Of a DNA stretch of 64,000 nt, positions 1 to 10,193 are shown in pieces; the stretch's first letter is position 1; each line of letters begins with the position of its first letter. The notes beneath the pieces were generated by a model, which ran no database searches, was not told where the DNA came from, and worked only from the letters and a program-made list of their open reading frames with translations. The DNA comes from Hexactinellida sp. DTS-2022. Its lineage: Eukaryota; Porifera; Hexactinellida. The stretch covers positions 62,001-126,000 of the forward strand of contig JAPNXP010000013.1 of assembly GCA_028753945.1 (NCBI GenBank), read 5' to 3'. The position numbers were made by a program, and so were the translations under genes.

Positions 1-2
1 TC

Positions 3-233
3 CTGTGTCCTTCCCACTCCCCGCAGTCCTCCGCCTCTTCCTCCTACCTCTCCTCTGTCTCCCACCAGAGACCCAGGATCGCCTACAACACACCCCACCC
101 CAGGGACGCTGCCAAGAAAGCGGAAATACGGTTAGTCCCCTTGCCTTCAGCCTCAAACCCTTCCTTCTCACATAAAGCGCTCGCTCGCGCCCAGCAACCC
201 GACATCTTAGACTCTATAGAAACAGCGACCTAA
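3..233 (+). CDS. 3' end of an unidentified gene (partial, tentative)
   Basis: An open frame runs in from the left edge of the window and stops at TAA 231-233. It reads as a Ser-rich stretch followed by a short conserved-looking basic patch (RPRIAYNTPHPRD, roughly positions 81-119). A good acceptor (ccccgcag) ends at position 26 and a possible donor (GTTAG) lies at 131, so the real coding part may be only 27-130. GC content and codon use are like the genes downstream and unlike the AT-rich spacer that follows. I do not recognise the family. It could also be an internal exon whose next exon is not visible. Confidence 0.35.
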   Translation: MCPSHSPQSSASSSYLSSVSHQRPRIAYNTPHPRDAAKKAEIRLVPLPSASNPSFSHKALARAQQPDILDSIETAT

Positions 234-712
234 CTCCATAGGGACTGGTATTTTGGAATTATTATATCTACATTTCATTTATTCTTTTATGCTTCAAATT
301 TATCTTTTAACATCCCTATTATAACTCCAGGATCTACCCTATTATTCTCAATACAAACTTGTAGTTTTAAGCTGAATATTTTCCACCCAAATCACTTTCA
401 ATCTATACATAGGATATTATACTGTTTAGATATATTATAACGGATGTTTGCATCTAAATTTAGATAAAGATATATTTAGACTAAAGTGGACTGACTTGTG
501 AGTTGTACCGTACGTTTCCTGAATTTTTAAAAACTCGAAATATAATTAATGTAATTTCCAGTTAAATCCTCAAGGGTTTATTCAGTTATTCTCTTTATAC
601 ACAGCATTTTTCAAACTCTTATAAATGCTCGCTTCTGATTCTTGTAAATATCAAAATACAAAATACAAATTACTTTAAAGAAAATAATACATAAAACTGA
701 GAATTTAATAAA
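234..712. other. AT-rich intergenic spacer
   Basis: About 480 bp of AT-rich sequence between the first partial gene and the bZIP gene. I see no open frame, RNA gene or repeat. It presumably holds the 3' UTR of the upstream gene and the promoter of the bZIP gene. Confidence 0.6.
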
Positions 713-1210
713 ATGGCAAACAGACATATTTCTAATTATCAACTCACAGACTCCCTCCTAGAAGTTGATTCCCAGTTCAGACTCAATCACTCTCATTCCA
801 TGCTAGACCTGTCCCCCCAGCTGTTCAGCTCTAGCTCCGAGGAGCGCGACATAATATTCGGAGGCAGGGGCTCCTTCTTGAGAGCAGGGTTCAGTGCTAA
901 CGCCCCTTTCACAAACGAGAATCTCAACAGAAATGCTTTAAGCAAATATAAGAAGTCCTCAATCAAGAATGCTTGCAAATACTTGAGAATTCCGAAAGCA
1001 GCTGTCGACCAGCTGTTGTATATGCAGACCCGAGAGAAGCGACGCGTGTACACGAGTCGTTTCAGAAGTAAGCAGTCAGACCAAGTTGATCAGCTGAGTG
1101 AAGATATCGATTCTCTGAAAAGCGTGAAGGATCAACTCCTCAGAGAGAGGGACTCTCTCACAAAAGAAATACAGAGCTACAAACAGCCATCCCCCCATTT
1201 TCACTTTTAA
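713..1210 (+). CDS. bZIP transcription factor, possibly Maf-like
   Basis: A 165-residue single-exon protein that looks like a small basic leucine zipper factor. Residues 107-120 are basic (REKRRVYTSRFRSK), followed by a zipper with leucines at 128, 135, 142 and 149 in exact heptad spacing. A helical, Lys-rich stretch (about 71-106) before the basic region resembles the extended homology region of Maf proteins, and the basic region keeps the Tyr-x-x-x-x-Arg spacing of Maf. The nearly invariant Asn of the bZIP basic region appears to be Arg here, so DNA specificity may be unusual. The N-terminal 70 residues are Ser-rich and probably disordered. Small Maf, CNC or a lineage-specific bZIP are alternatives. 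The bZIP call is firm; the subfamily is not. Confidence 0.65.
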   Translation: MANRHISNYQLTDSLLEVDSQFRLNHSHSMLDLSPQLFSSSSEERDIIFGGRGSFLRAGFSANAPFTNENLNRNALSKYKKSSIKNACKYLRIPKAAVDQLLYMQTREKRRVYTSRFRSKQSDQVDQLSEDIDSLKSVKDQLLRERDSLTKEIQSYKQPSPHFHF

Positions 1211-1871
1211 CTGTAATATTTAATGAATTATCTCTTTATCACTTGTTCCCACAATCCCATTGTTTGCATGAAATATATATATATTTGTACTTTATAAATA
1301 CAATCAATCTCTTATAAACATTTTAATACTTTTCACAATAACTCGTTATAATTATTTGCATAATACTGCAACATTAATTTTAAGTTGCTCTTAACGCTCT
1401 CGCTCCACATAATATTATCTTGAGTTACCGGCTACGCCTCTCCGGTATTGTTTCACCACTCTAGCTGCTAAATTAATATATTTATGGGGACATACGTCTA
1501 TGAAAGTATAATTTACAGTACTTTCCTATATTTATAAGTGGTCTCCACTTATACTGATCACTTTCAAAATGTTGCAAAGCATGCTGAGTATAAAGTCTAT
1601 TTTTATCTTAAAGTTGTACTATTTTAGTCATATGTACGGAGTTAGTTTAAAACTCGAGTTGCTCTTGTGCGCAACTGTACATAATTTCTGCACCGAATTA
1701 CAACTAGTAGCTTTGAATGTTATGAACTTATGACTGAGAACTGGAAATTCCAAAACTGAAACAAAATTTTTGCACACAAATCAAGTGCACAAGATTACCT
1801 TATTAGTAGTTTAATTATAGTTTTGTCAAATCTTATATTTGTTGATCGTACTCAGAACTCATTTGCATGTA
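1211..1871. other. AT-rich intergenic spacer
   Basis: About 660 bp of AT-rich sequence between the bZIP gene and MRPS31. No open frame, structured RNA or repeat longer than a short (TA)n run near 1275 is apparent. Confidence 0.6.
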
Positions 1872-2948
1872 ATGTTGGTCACACGGTTACTATACCCGCC
1901 GCGTCTCCCACGCCTCATCTCCATTTCTTCCCAAGTAAGGGGAAACTCGAAAATAACTCACAAAGACACCAAGAACAATTATAGGAAGGATAAACACTCG
2001 ACTAAGGAAAAAGCGTTCATAAATATAGCTAAGGAGGGTAGGAAATTATCGGAGTATGATATATTCGACGATTTCAATCCTAACGAGCAATTAAAAAGTG
2101 ATTCAAAGAAGAAGCATGTAGGGGCGCGAGTAAATAATTTCGATAATCTCGATGATTTAGGAGGAGCGGACTTTTTGAACAACAGATCTAGTCAGGATAT
2201 CGATGAGGAGGGTTCCGAGAGTCATTTTAGTAGGAAGAGTTCCGAGAGTCATTTTAGTAGGAAGAGTTCCGAGAGTCATTTTAGTAGGAAGAGTGAAAGG
2301 GGAACTTTCAATAGGAAGGGTTTGGAAGACGATTTCGATTTGATGGGCAGCGAAAATAAGAAGGTATCCCAACCATATTTCCGCAAGCCAAACCCTTTGG
2401 CTAATATGGAGAAATTGAGAATGGGAGAGAAGATACAGGTCCTTTCCTTACTGAAGAGAGATTCCACGCCACTGTTTTCTGACATGAATAGGTCGCAGCT
2501 CTTTGTAACACCGACCAGTTCCACAGTGCTTGCGCCCGAGAGGAAGACGCCCTTCGAGAGAGAGCTAGAGGAGTCGTTGAAGTTCCTCAACAGCCTGCTC
2601 TACTCGAATCCATTCAAAGCGAAGAAGGAGGACCCGTACGACCTGAACTACCCAGTCAACAACGAGGACGGACAGCCCGCCGAGAAGGGGGTCAGCTTTA
2701 AGGAGCATGTCATCCTAGACCATCTGTACGAAGGGTTCCCCAAAAGCGGTGAGATCCGTAACTTCATGGAGCTGGTCATTACGGGTCTCTCCCAGAACGC
2801 CTACCTGACCCCCGAGGAGAAGCGGGAGCACGTGGACTGGTTCCGCAAGGAGCTGGAGACGCTCTCCGCGGACGACATAAAGAGGATGAGCAACTACGTA
2901 GCTCCACTGTGGTACATCAAGAAAAGGAGACTGAAGATTAAAGTTTAA
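1872..2948 (+). CDS. MRPS31: Mitochondrial small-subunit ribosomal protein mS31
   Basis: A 358-residue component of the mitochondrial 28S ribosomal subunit. The C-terminal ~90 residues carry the mS31 signature: FKEHVILDHLYEGFPKSG, FMELVITGLSQNAYLTPEEK, then an H-x-x-W-F helix. This matches the conserved end of animal MRPS31. The chosen ATG at 1872 gives an Arg/Leu-rich N-terminus (MLVTRLLYPPRLPRL) suited to mitochondrial import; the frame is open further upstream but without an ATG. The middle is disordered and contains three near-identical 9-residue repeats (SESHFSRKS) encoded by 27-bp DNA repeats at about 2209-2295. NIPSNAP, another mitochondrial protein, follows 94 bp downstream on the same strand. 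Confidence 0.88.
   Translation: MLVTRLLYPPRLPRLISISSQVRGNSKITHKDTKNNYRKDKHSTKEKAFINIAKEGRKLSEYDIFDDFNPNEQLKSDSKKKHVGARVNNFDNLDDLGGADFLNNRSSQDIDEEGSESHFSRKSSESHFSRKSSESHFSRKSERGTFNRKGLEDDFDLMGSENKKVSQPYFRKPNPLANMEKLRMGEKIQVLSLLKRDSTPLFSDMNRSQLFVTPTSSTVLAPERKTPFERELEESLKFLNSLLYSNPFKAKKEDPYDLNYPVNNEDGQPAEKGVSFKEHVILDHLYEGFPKSGEIRNFMELVITGLSQNAYLTPEEKREHVDWFRKELETLSADDIKRMSNYVAPLWYIKKRRLKIKV
2209..2295 (+). repeat. 27-bp tandem repeat inside MRPS31
   Basis: Three nearly perfect in-frame copies of a 27-bp unit (tccgagagtcattttagtag plus 7 bases) encode SESHFSRKS. The repeat sits in the disordered middle of mS31 and is likely variable in copy number between individuals. Confidence 0.9.
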
Positions 2949-3042
2949 TAATTAGTCATTCCTGCTGCGAATATTATGAATGCGTTATAATTTAGCCTTA
3001 CACGCTATGCTATATAGCACGTTACTGTTTCTGTCTACAGGA

Positions 3043-3816
3043 ATGTCCGTACTCAGACTAGCTCTAGCGGCTCTCGGAAGAAGAGTGCACACACGGGGGA
3101 TCAGCGCCAGGCCCCAGTGGCGCTCCGCTGGCATTTCTCACTCTAAGGTGCTGGCAGAGAGCAGCGACCTGTACGAGCTGATCACTCACGACGTGAAGCC
3201 GGAGTGCGTGTCTGCGTACTGGCCTCTGGCGGAGGAGCACCTCACCCGCATCTCCCGGGACCCAGACATGCCTGTGTCCCTAGTTGGTAGCTGGGGAACG
3301 CTGATAGGAGAGAACCTGGACCGGGCCACGCACATCCTGACCTACAAGGAGGGCTACAAGGGCAAGACCCGAGTGGTGGAGGCGCTGGCGCGAGACGAGC
3401 AGTGGCAGAGCTTCGTGCGCGAGAGCGGGAAGCTGGTGAGCAGACGGTCGAGCAGTCTCCTCTTCGAGTTCACCTTCTGGCCGGAGATCGTGCCCACCAA
3501 CCGCGGCTGGATATTCGAGCTGCGCACGTACCACCTGAAGTCGGGCTCCCTCATCGAGTGGGGACAGGCCTGGCGCCAGGGCATCCTCTACCGAGGCTCG
3601 AACGAGGAGGCGGTGCACGGCTGGTTCGCACAGATCGGACAGATGCACATCGTGTACCACCTCTGGACCTACCCCGACCTGGTGCAGCGACGCGAGACCC
3701 GGCAGCTGGCATGGAACACCCCGGGGTGGGACGACTGCGTCATCAACACAGTGCCGCTGATACGCGCTATGGACACCGCCATCCTCTCGGCTGCCAGCTT
3801 CTCGCCTCTCAAGTGA
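3043..3816 (+). CDS. NIPSNAP: NIPSNAP family mitochondrial protein
   Basis: A 257-residue NIPSNAP1/2-type protein, associated with the mitochondrial matrix and inner membrane and used in mammals as a mitophagy signal. Two ferredoxin-like NIPSNAP repeats are visible: the first around residues 40-140 (SDLYELITHDVKPE, HILTYKEGYKG), the second about 140-257 (RGWIFELRTYHLKSGSLIEWGQ, GQMHIVYHLWTYPDL). The start at 3043 gives a classic mitochondrial targeting peptide (MSVLRLALAALGRRVHTRG). An ATG at 2980 in the same frame would add a hydrophobic 21-residue leader. A pyrimidine-rich AG (ctgtctacag) ends at 3040, two bases before the chosen ATG, which looks like a splice or trans-splice acceptor and supports the shorter form. 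Confidence 0.92.
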   Translation: MSVLRLALAALGRRVHTRGISARPQWRSAGISHSKVLAESSDLYELITHDVKPECVSAYWPLAEEHLTRISRDPDMPVSLVGSWGTLIGENLDRATHILTYKEGYKGKTRVVEALARDEQWQSFVRESGKLVSRRSSSLLFEFTFWPEIVPTNRGWIFELRTYHLKSGSLIEWGQAWRQGILYRGSNEEAVHGWFAQIGQMHIVYHLWTYPDLVQRRETRQLAWNTPGWDDCVINTVPLIRAMDTAILSAASFSPLK

Positions 3817-4195
3817 GCTGAGCGCACTTAATTAATCAGTCACAGGTTCAGGTTGTTTTATTTGTGTTCACTTTGTATAAGGTTATTGTCGTTCTATCGA
3901 ATATCGGTCAGAGGTTGTATGCAGGTTTCAGTATTTCCAGTAGTTAGCTCAGGGTAGAATGGAATGGTTTACATCACAGTTTACGGCAGACTAACTGAAT
4001 GATTCTGCAGTCGATTCTGGGAAATATCCTTAGCTCTTTGAATTGGATATCTCATGTACTTTAAAGGGAATGTAATTTAATCTCTTAGGTTATTAGTCTC
4101 TCTCTCTCTACTGAGTATTTAAGATGCTAGATCCAATCTTTTTAAAACTCTTCCATACCTTTCTCCCCAATATATATTTCTAGCCAGTAGATAGG
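3817..4195. other. Intergenic spacer
   Basis: About 380 bp between NIPSNAP and the DD3-3 gene. It has a (TC)n run near 4098-4110 and an AG-containing stretch (ttctagccagtag) just before the next ATG. No gene is seen. Confidence 0.55.
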
Positions 4196-6505
4196 ATGCG
4201 ACTGCTCTCTCTGCTCTGTCTGCTCGTGTCTCTGCAGGCGTGTCTGGGGGACATATACCTGCACAACCCCAGAGGCAGCAACAACCGTCTGGACGAAGCT
4301 AGCCGCAACCGGAACAACGCGCGTCGCTTGTTCGACTCCCAGAACAACGACAGGGGCGGGTACAACGTGGGGGCCCTGTACTACTACGTGGGGTCCACAC
4401 TGGCTATCGAGTGGACCAACCAGCACAGCTGCAACGACCCAAACGCCCACTGCACCCTCGTTATCCAGTACATGTGCCAGGACGACATCAGGGACGGGGC
4501 GACCACTCGCACCATCCCGGACACGCCCCTCCAGTGCCAGAACGAGAACTGCAACCGGGACCTGAGGTTCGGCATGCACGAGAACTTCGACTACTACACG
4601 CTGTGCAAGCTTCGGGAGCGCAACCAGGGGCTGTTCACAGCTAACCAGAACGTGGGCAACACCGCCACCAGGACGCGCCAGAACCCGAACGGACAGCGCT
4701 ACGGCTACGAGTGCGCCGAGGAGCGCGACTACTACCCCTACTGGCACCCCACGCCATGGATAGACGTCGTGGTTATGACGTCACGCCCTGAGTACTGTGA
4801 TTATTACAAAACGAATTCTTACAACGTGAAGCCGCTCTACTACTGTAACGTCGATCATGGGTTCATCGGCAAGAACCTGAGGAAAAGAGGCGTCATCCCT
4901 GTGACGGAGGACGAGTGCAACCAGCTTGAGTTGGAAGAGGAGGTCATTGGGAACTGGACAAGGGTCGCTCCTCAGACGGGTGTACCACCTGAGTGCATAC
5001 AGGCCCCCTGGTCCCGGGACAACCATCTGGGCAACGGGCTCCTCTATCCCGGCTACCCCAACTACTACAACTGGACCATCCCCGACCACGTGCACGAGCA
5101 CTGCGCGCTGCGCATGCGCTACAACATCAGCACCGGGGACTACAAGGACTGGAATGGGGCAGACGCGGGGAACAACACGAGGAACAATCGCCTCGGACTG
5201 GATGTCTGGTCCCGGTTCGGTCTCACGGCAGAGGAGGCAGAGGAGAGGGGCTATCTGTTCAAGAACAACCCGACGGTAGAGATATTCAACGAGCTAGAAG
5301 ATGACTTCGATCTCCGTCTGGCCATCAACACGGCTCAGTTCGGCCGCACCTTCCAGGATCGGAGCCACGTGTTCTCCATCAGACCGGTGCCCGCGGATTC
5401 TGACTGCTTGGACGGAAAGATAGAGAACCTGAATGTGCGCGGGAAGAGAGGGAACATCGTGCAGGTGTACCCGGGGGTGGAGTACGACTTTGTGCCCAAC
5501 AAACTGACCCTCCCAGTGGGCGCGTGTGTGCACATCCAGTGGACAGGCTCCAACACGAACCCCGGGAACAACGACGGACAGGGCCTGCGTGGGACCGACA
5601 GGAGCAACATGGTTCTCCTCAGCCTGGGAAAGAACAAGAACATGCTGGAGGCCCCCGCTCCGGTGGGCTACGGCATGCGTTACGGCGTATGGTCGAGCAG
5701 CTATCCCCGGTCCATCCAGGACAGCACGCTCCTGAACGTATCCACGGAGCTGGCGGACTACCTGGCCACGCTGCACAACCTACAGCTGCGCGGAGAGATG
5801 TCCGAGCTGGACGACGCAGGCACCTACTACGACCTGGGGCTCTACAAGGTCACCACGGCCGGCATATACTACTACCTGTGCACGCGCAACAACAACTTCA
5901 CCAACCGGAGCCAGAAGGGGGTCATATACGTCACTAGACAGAGCATCAACAACATGATGATCGGGACTCGCGGCGGCGGCATCAGGCTCATGGACGCGGC
6001 GCTGGTGGTGCCGCAGAACGCGTTCGCGGACTCCACACAGGTCTCGCTGACCATCTGGCCGCAGGACCTGGCCAACGCGATGCTGGATACGCCCAGCTCG
6101 CTCAGCATCAGTTCCTTCGTGGAGGTGGGGGGCCTGGGCTCCGGGGCCGCCGGGGACAGGAACGTAACTCTGGACCTGACGCTCAACCGCGTCTCCACTT
6201 CCGCCACGGCTGCCGTGTACATCGCCAACAGCGAGACCGGGTTCACATTCAGACAGATCGACGCCAGCATTGACGGCACCACCGCCAAAATCGCGGCGGA
6301 TCGAGACGGGGTCTACGCGGCCTACCTTAACGAGGCTCCGGTTATCGTGGGCGCTGTGGTCGCATTCCTCTTCCTGATCCTACTGGTCGTGCTGGCTCTT
6401 GTTGTTATTTACTTCATCGTGTTCCCGTCCAAGTTTAAGAAGATTGTGTCCAATACCAAGAGTAAGTTCAACAGCACAACCCGTAGCTTCGCTAAGAAAG
6501 TGTAG
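4196..6505 (+). CDS. DD3-3-like single-pass membrane protein
   Basis: A 769-residue single-exon protein of the DD3-3 family (named from Dictyostelium; also in choanoflagellates and some invertebrates). Residues 1-18 are a signal peptide ending ACLG, followed by the family hallmark DIYLHNPRGSNNRLDE. The large extracellular part is rich in Asn, Tyr and Cys, with many Tyr-Tyr/Asn-Tyr pairs and N-x-S/T sites. A later segment (about 410-590) has cupredoxin-like features: YDFVPNKLTLPVGACVHIQW and TTAGIYYYLCTRNNNF. A transmembrane helix lies near residues 717-741, with a short Lys-rich cytoplasmic tail. The family's function is not established; cell-surface adhesion or copper-related roles would be guesses. 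Complete at both ends. Confidence 0.88.
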   Translation: MRLLSLLCLLVSLQACLGDIYLHNPRGSNNRLDEASRNRNNARRLFDSQNNDRGGYNVGALYYYVGSTLAIEWTNQHSCNDPNAHCTLVIQYMCQDDIRDGATTRTIPDTPLQCQNENCNRDLRFGMHENFDYYTLCKLRERNQGLFTANQNVGNTATRTRQNPNGQRYGYECAEERDYYPYWHPTPWIDVVVMTSRPEYCDYYKTNSYNVKPLYYCNVDHGFIGKNLRKRGVIPVTEDECNQLELEEEVIGNWTRVAPQTGVPPECIQAPWSRDNHLGNGLLYPGYPNYYNWTIPDHVHEHCALRMRYNISTGDYKDWNGADAGNNTRNNRLGLDVWSRFGLTAEEAEERGYLFKNNPTVEIFNELEDDFDLRLAINTAQFGRTFQDRSHVFSIRPVPADSDCLDGKIENLNVRGKRGNIVQVYPGVEYDFVPNKLTLPVGACVHIQWTGSNTNPGNNDGQGLRGTDRSNMVLLSLGKNKNMLEAPAPVGYGMRYGVWSSSYPRSIQDSTLLNVSTELADYLATLHNLQLRGEMSELDDAGTYYDLGLYKVTTAGIYYYLCTRNNNFTNRSQKGVIYVTRQSINNMMIGTRGGGIRLMDAALVVPQNAFADSTQVSLTIWPQDLANAMLDTPSSLSISSFVEVGGLGSGAAGDRNVTLDLTLNRVSTSATAAVYIANSETGFTFRQIDASIDGTTAKIAADRDGVYAAYLNEAPVIVGAVVAFLFLILLVVLALVVIYFIVFPSKFKKIVSNTKSKFNSTTRSFAKKV

Positions 6506-9081
6506 CACAGCCCTCAGCTGATTGTGTCTATTTAGCCTTTGAACTTTTAATCGTGTGTTAGTTATATGCTTTATTTTATTTTGTTGTTTTTATGAGATTG
6601 TTTTATAGCTTGCCCCTCGCTGTATCAGGCATTTAATAATAAAGGGACTTGTAAGAGTAAAGTGACCGATTAATCGCGGCCCGATCTGCTCTGAGTATTT
6701 GTAACAGAACCAACTCCTAACAACAGGTAGATTGATAAAACCTGTCCGTCTGTATTTATCTCTGCCGATGAAGATTACGACACGACGGTCTTCTGACTCT
6801 TGCGATGACTGTGTTATCTGAGGCACTATTAGGTATATTATAAAGTATTTAATTATATTAAGGGTGCTCTGTACTGATATTTTGACACCCGACGACCTAA
6901 TGTTTTTATTGCGTTTTTGGATAGTACTAATATATCTAAGATATCCCTGAAAATATTAGAGTTCTACTATGTATATATCCTTAGTTATGAACTAGACAAT
7001 GTCAATATAGGCCTAATCCATACTAGCCAAATATTTACAAAAAATTTTTATGTTAGTTTTTAGCGCGAAACATGTCAATTATAAAATATACCTGAGTCAA
7101 TACTCAATGTTTTAAATCGAACCGAAATATGCTTTTTCTTTAATCTACTCTATGTTATTGTCATTTTTGTGAAATTGGTCAAAAAAAACCCACTATTTTT
7201 CATTAAAAGTATACTAATTCAATTTTTTTGTATTATATTGCCAAAACTGCCCGCTTTTAAAACATGCGCCTACATATACTGAGCATTTTAAAAAAAAGTT
7301 TGACTTTCTAGAATAAAAATTCTCTTTTTTACATCCATATGCCCAAATGGTCTTTTTTTACACCTTCATAATTAGCATTTAATTAATTTGTGTCGAAGTG
7401 GCTGAGTCCAGAATATGAAAGTGCGAGGAAAAGGAGTTCCTAAACTGCATAAAATAGATAATGTCATTTGAAATTGAATTAGACTATTTTTACCAATTTA
7501 GAGCTAAGCTCTATCTCATTTGGATCAGAAGTTGGATTTTTGTCAGCTTTTTAACATATTGCCACTTTGACACCACCATATTTGGGCATTTGAAATCAGA
7601 ACACATCATTCGAATTATAATATAATCCCAAAAGTTTATCCAATGAGTAAGAAATAGTATCATGATGTGACTAGAATTTTAGAGCTAGTCTCTGCTGTCC
7701 AGAGATCAAGAGTTACAAAATTTGATTCGTCATCAAAATTGGGCACATCAAATTACCATATATGGTCATGTTGAAAAGTGTGACACCTAGAGTCCTAAAA
7801 TGTATTATAAACGTATAGAAAGTCAGGTATTTACAGTATTTTCTAATGCCTATGATCATTTTATCTCAAAGCGTTTCTGAAATATCAACAGGTGTGAAAT
7901 GTCAGATTTTTTGCCCCCTTCTGTGGCCCAAAAGTCCATAACTTATCGAATAATGATTGGATCGTGTTGTGTAACGTCTCATTTTGTGCGCAAATGCTAT
8001 TTCCATATTTGTATTACCAAATTGGTGTTTTATATAATACATTATTGTATATTTGAGGGCCTTGAGGTGTGAAAATATGACAAAACAGACAAAACCATAG
8101 TCATAAATTGGTCATAACTCATGATATAATATTGTAAAAGTGTTGAAAACAAATGCTACGCATAGATAAGAAGCTGGCGCATTTTTATGAAGAATAACAG
8201 AATTATTCTGCTGTCCAATTTCCCACAGTAATATATGATCACCGAGTACTTGCATACCCTTCATATTCTTCTATGCCCCTAATTTCCTAATTTTTGACAT
8301 ATTCCTGAACTTTTTGACGTGAACCTGTATATTTTGACCTGTAGATTCCGAAATTTTTAATTTTGGGAACAATATATGGCAGTGTAGAATTTTATCACCT
8401 CTTTTGATGTTGAAATTCGGAAAAATTCGTGGGCCGCAGCCTTAGAATGCTTATAAAACCAAAAATAATAATCAGAAAGTCAAAAAATTTCTCTGGGGTA
8501 ACACATGATACATCCTCAGACCCTTGAACTAGAATTGAAAAATTTTTCTTCTAACATTTATAACGATAGTTTAGTGCACGACTGCGTTTTATGATTATTT
8601 TGAAAAAATGCCCTTTAGCATCGTTTCTTCTGCAAAAATAAATAAAATAAAAATTATTACTGAGAGGAAATAGTCTCATAATAATATGTTCAAAAATTCG
8701 AAAAGATTCAACAATTTTTGAAAAAATGTCATGCCCATATAAGGAAGTCGACGTCTTATTTTATTAAAAAACACCATCTTGATTGAAAATTAAGAAAAAA
8801 AAAATCTTAGAAGTCAATCTCTATCTCATCTAGAGTATTCCTAGTAGTAAATTATGCAATTCTGAGATTCACCGTGAACGCCCGAATATCAATACAGATT
8901 ACCCTTAAAATCTACTTTTTGCACCCTGCAGTGTAGTGCACTAATCAGTTTGTTATAACTGCACAAATTATAAGGAATAATCTCTTATATAGCTTAATAG
9001 TTTTGAACACCCCTAACATTCTTTTACAACGTAAGCTTACGTTGCTAGTCGAAGACCAAGAGAGACTATACACAACTCTGC
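6506..9081. other. AT-rich gene-free region
   Basis: About 2.6 kb of AT-rich sequence with frequent poly-A/T tracts. Only very short or shadow-like frames exist, and I could not recognise a protein, structured RNA or clear terminal repeat. It may be a decayed mobile element or heterochromatin-like spacer. A perfect 16-bp palindrome (aacgtaagcttacgtt) sits near 9029-9044, close to the boundary with the inverted-repeat element. Confidence 0.55.
6638..6643 (+). terminator. Polyadenylation signal of the DD3-3 gene
   Basis: A canonical AATAAA lies about 130 bp after the DD3-3 stop codon, in a plausible 3' UTR. Confidence 0.6.
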
Positions 9082-9368
9082 TTAATTGGATCATTGGGCA
9101 AAATATAGTTTGACCCGACTAATTACGTTCTACTGTACTATTTATTCCCTAGTCCCTAGGTTAATTCACTATACTATCCCGTGTTCTAACTTCTAAGTGA
9201 TTGAGAAATTGGTTATATATTGTTTAATGTTATAATAATTACAATACAGAAAGTAATATTAATACAAATATAAGTTCGTGGGCCCTCAGGGTTGCAGCTG
9301 GTCCTGTCCATGGAGCTGAGCTGTGAGTGCACTTTGCTGTACCTTTCCACCAGAGTTGTCAGTGAAAG

Positions 9369-9779
9369 AACTTCTAGACCGCACAGAGTTCAAGATGCAA
9401 ACGAAGGGCCGGTGCAGGCGGACCCCCTACTCATCACTGGAATCTCCCCCCAACAAGCAACGCTCGGCCTCCGCAAGCCGATTGCCACTCATTGAGGTTC
9501 AAAAGCCAGCCAAGAAGCAGGGGACAACACCAGCCCAATGGAATGAATAGTGAGATATACCCAAGTTAGTATACTCTCCCTAATTTATAACCGCTAGTAT
9601 TGTCGGACGCCCCTTTCCCCAACTCAAGTTTCACCATAAAGCGTAGTTCGCAACCTCCGCAAGTTGCTCCCTACACCTTATGGATCCCAATCAGTTGAGA
9701 AAAGGGGCGCAGCACTAACAAATTGCAATGGACATGAGGGTACCCAATTTGGTACCCTCTGAGCGATAATGGAACGAGG
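9369..9779 (+). repeat. Direct repeat copy 1 (~410 bp) within the inverted-repeat element
   Basis: This segment is almost identical to 10194-10603. Both start at aacttctagaccgcac and end at ataatggaacgagg, with only a few substitutions. Each copy includes its own small palindrome (gggtacccaatttggtaccc). The short open frames in it look incidental. Confidence 0.9.
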
Positions 9780-9789
9780 TAAAGAGGTC

Positions 9790-10135
9790 TTCTAAGTTGT
9801 GAGTGAAAAACTTCTAAATGAGCACCAGTCACATCAGTCCATCGGTTAGAGGCGAGAGGGATAACTAGAAGGCAGCGTAAATATATATACAACGGGAATT
9901 ACAACGGCCAACAACGGCTAGCTTACCAATTGAGCTGATCTGAGCGCTGACGAGTTAGAGCGAAGACTTCTAAGGAACTTCTAAATGAGCACCCATCACG
10001 TCAGCATGAGAGAGAGAGAGAGAGAGATGATGATAACTAGAGGCAGCGTAAAATACATACAACGGGAATTAAATTGGAAGCTAACATACCAATTGAGCTG
10101 ATCAGTTATGAGCGAAGAACTTCCATAGACTTCCA
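9790..10135. repeat. ~170-bp degenerate tandem units with a tRNA D-arm-like motif
   Basis: Two degenerate units share aacttctaaatgagcacc, cagcgtaaa, acaacgggaatta and taccaattgagctgatc in the same order, followed by a partial third. On the minus strand the last motif reads GATCAGCTCAATTGGTA, which resembles the D-arm/box A of a tRNA promoter. No convincing box B follows, so tRNA-derived SINE ancestry is only a possibility. Confidence 0.55.
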
Positions 10136-10193
10136 GAATTCCAGGTGAATGAAATGATCAGATCACTTCACATCAGCAATGAGAGAGAGAGAG

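Noticed and set aside
1386..1460. A possible tRNA gene near a GC-richer island in the spacer
   Set aside because: I could not fold a cloverleaf or find both internal promoter boxes.
3402..3821. Alternative-frame open readings across GC-rich genes such as NIPSNAP, DD3-3 and SPAG17
   Set aside because: They are shadows of the real genes, with compositional bias (Arg/Pro/Ala-rich) and no domain similarity.
6590..6826. A 78-codon minus-strand open frame just downstream of the DD3-3 gene
   Set aside because: It overlaps the DD3-3 3' UTR and poly(A) signal, has no recognisable features, and lies in AT-rich sequence.
9292..9550. Two overlapping short open frames in the inverted-repeat element
   Set aside because: They lie in a duplicated repeat unit, the second copy does not preserve both frames, and no transposase motif is present.
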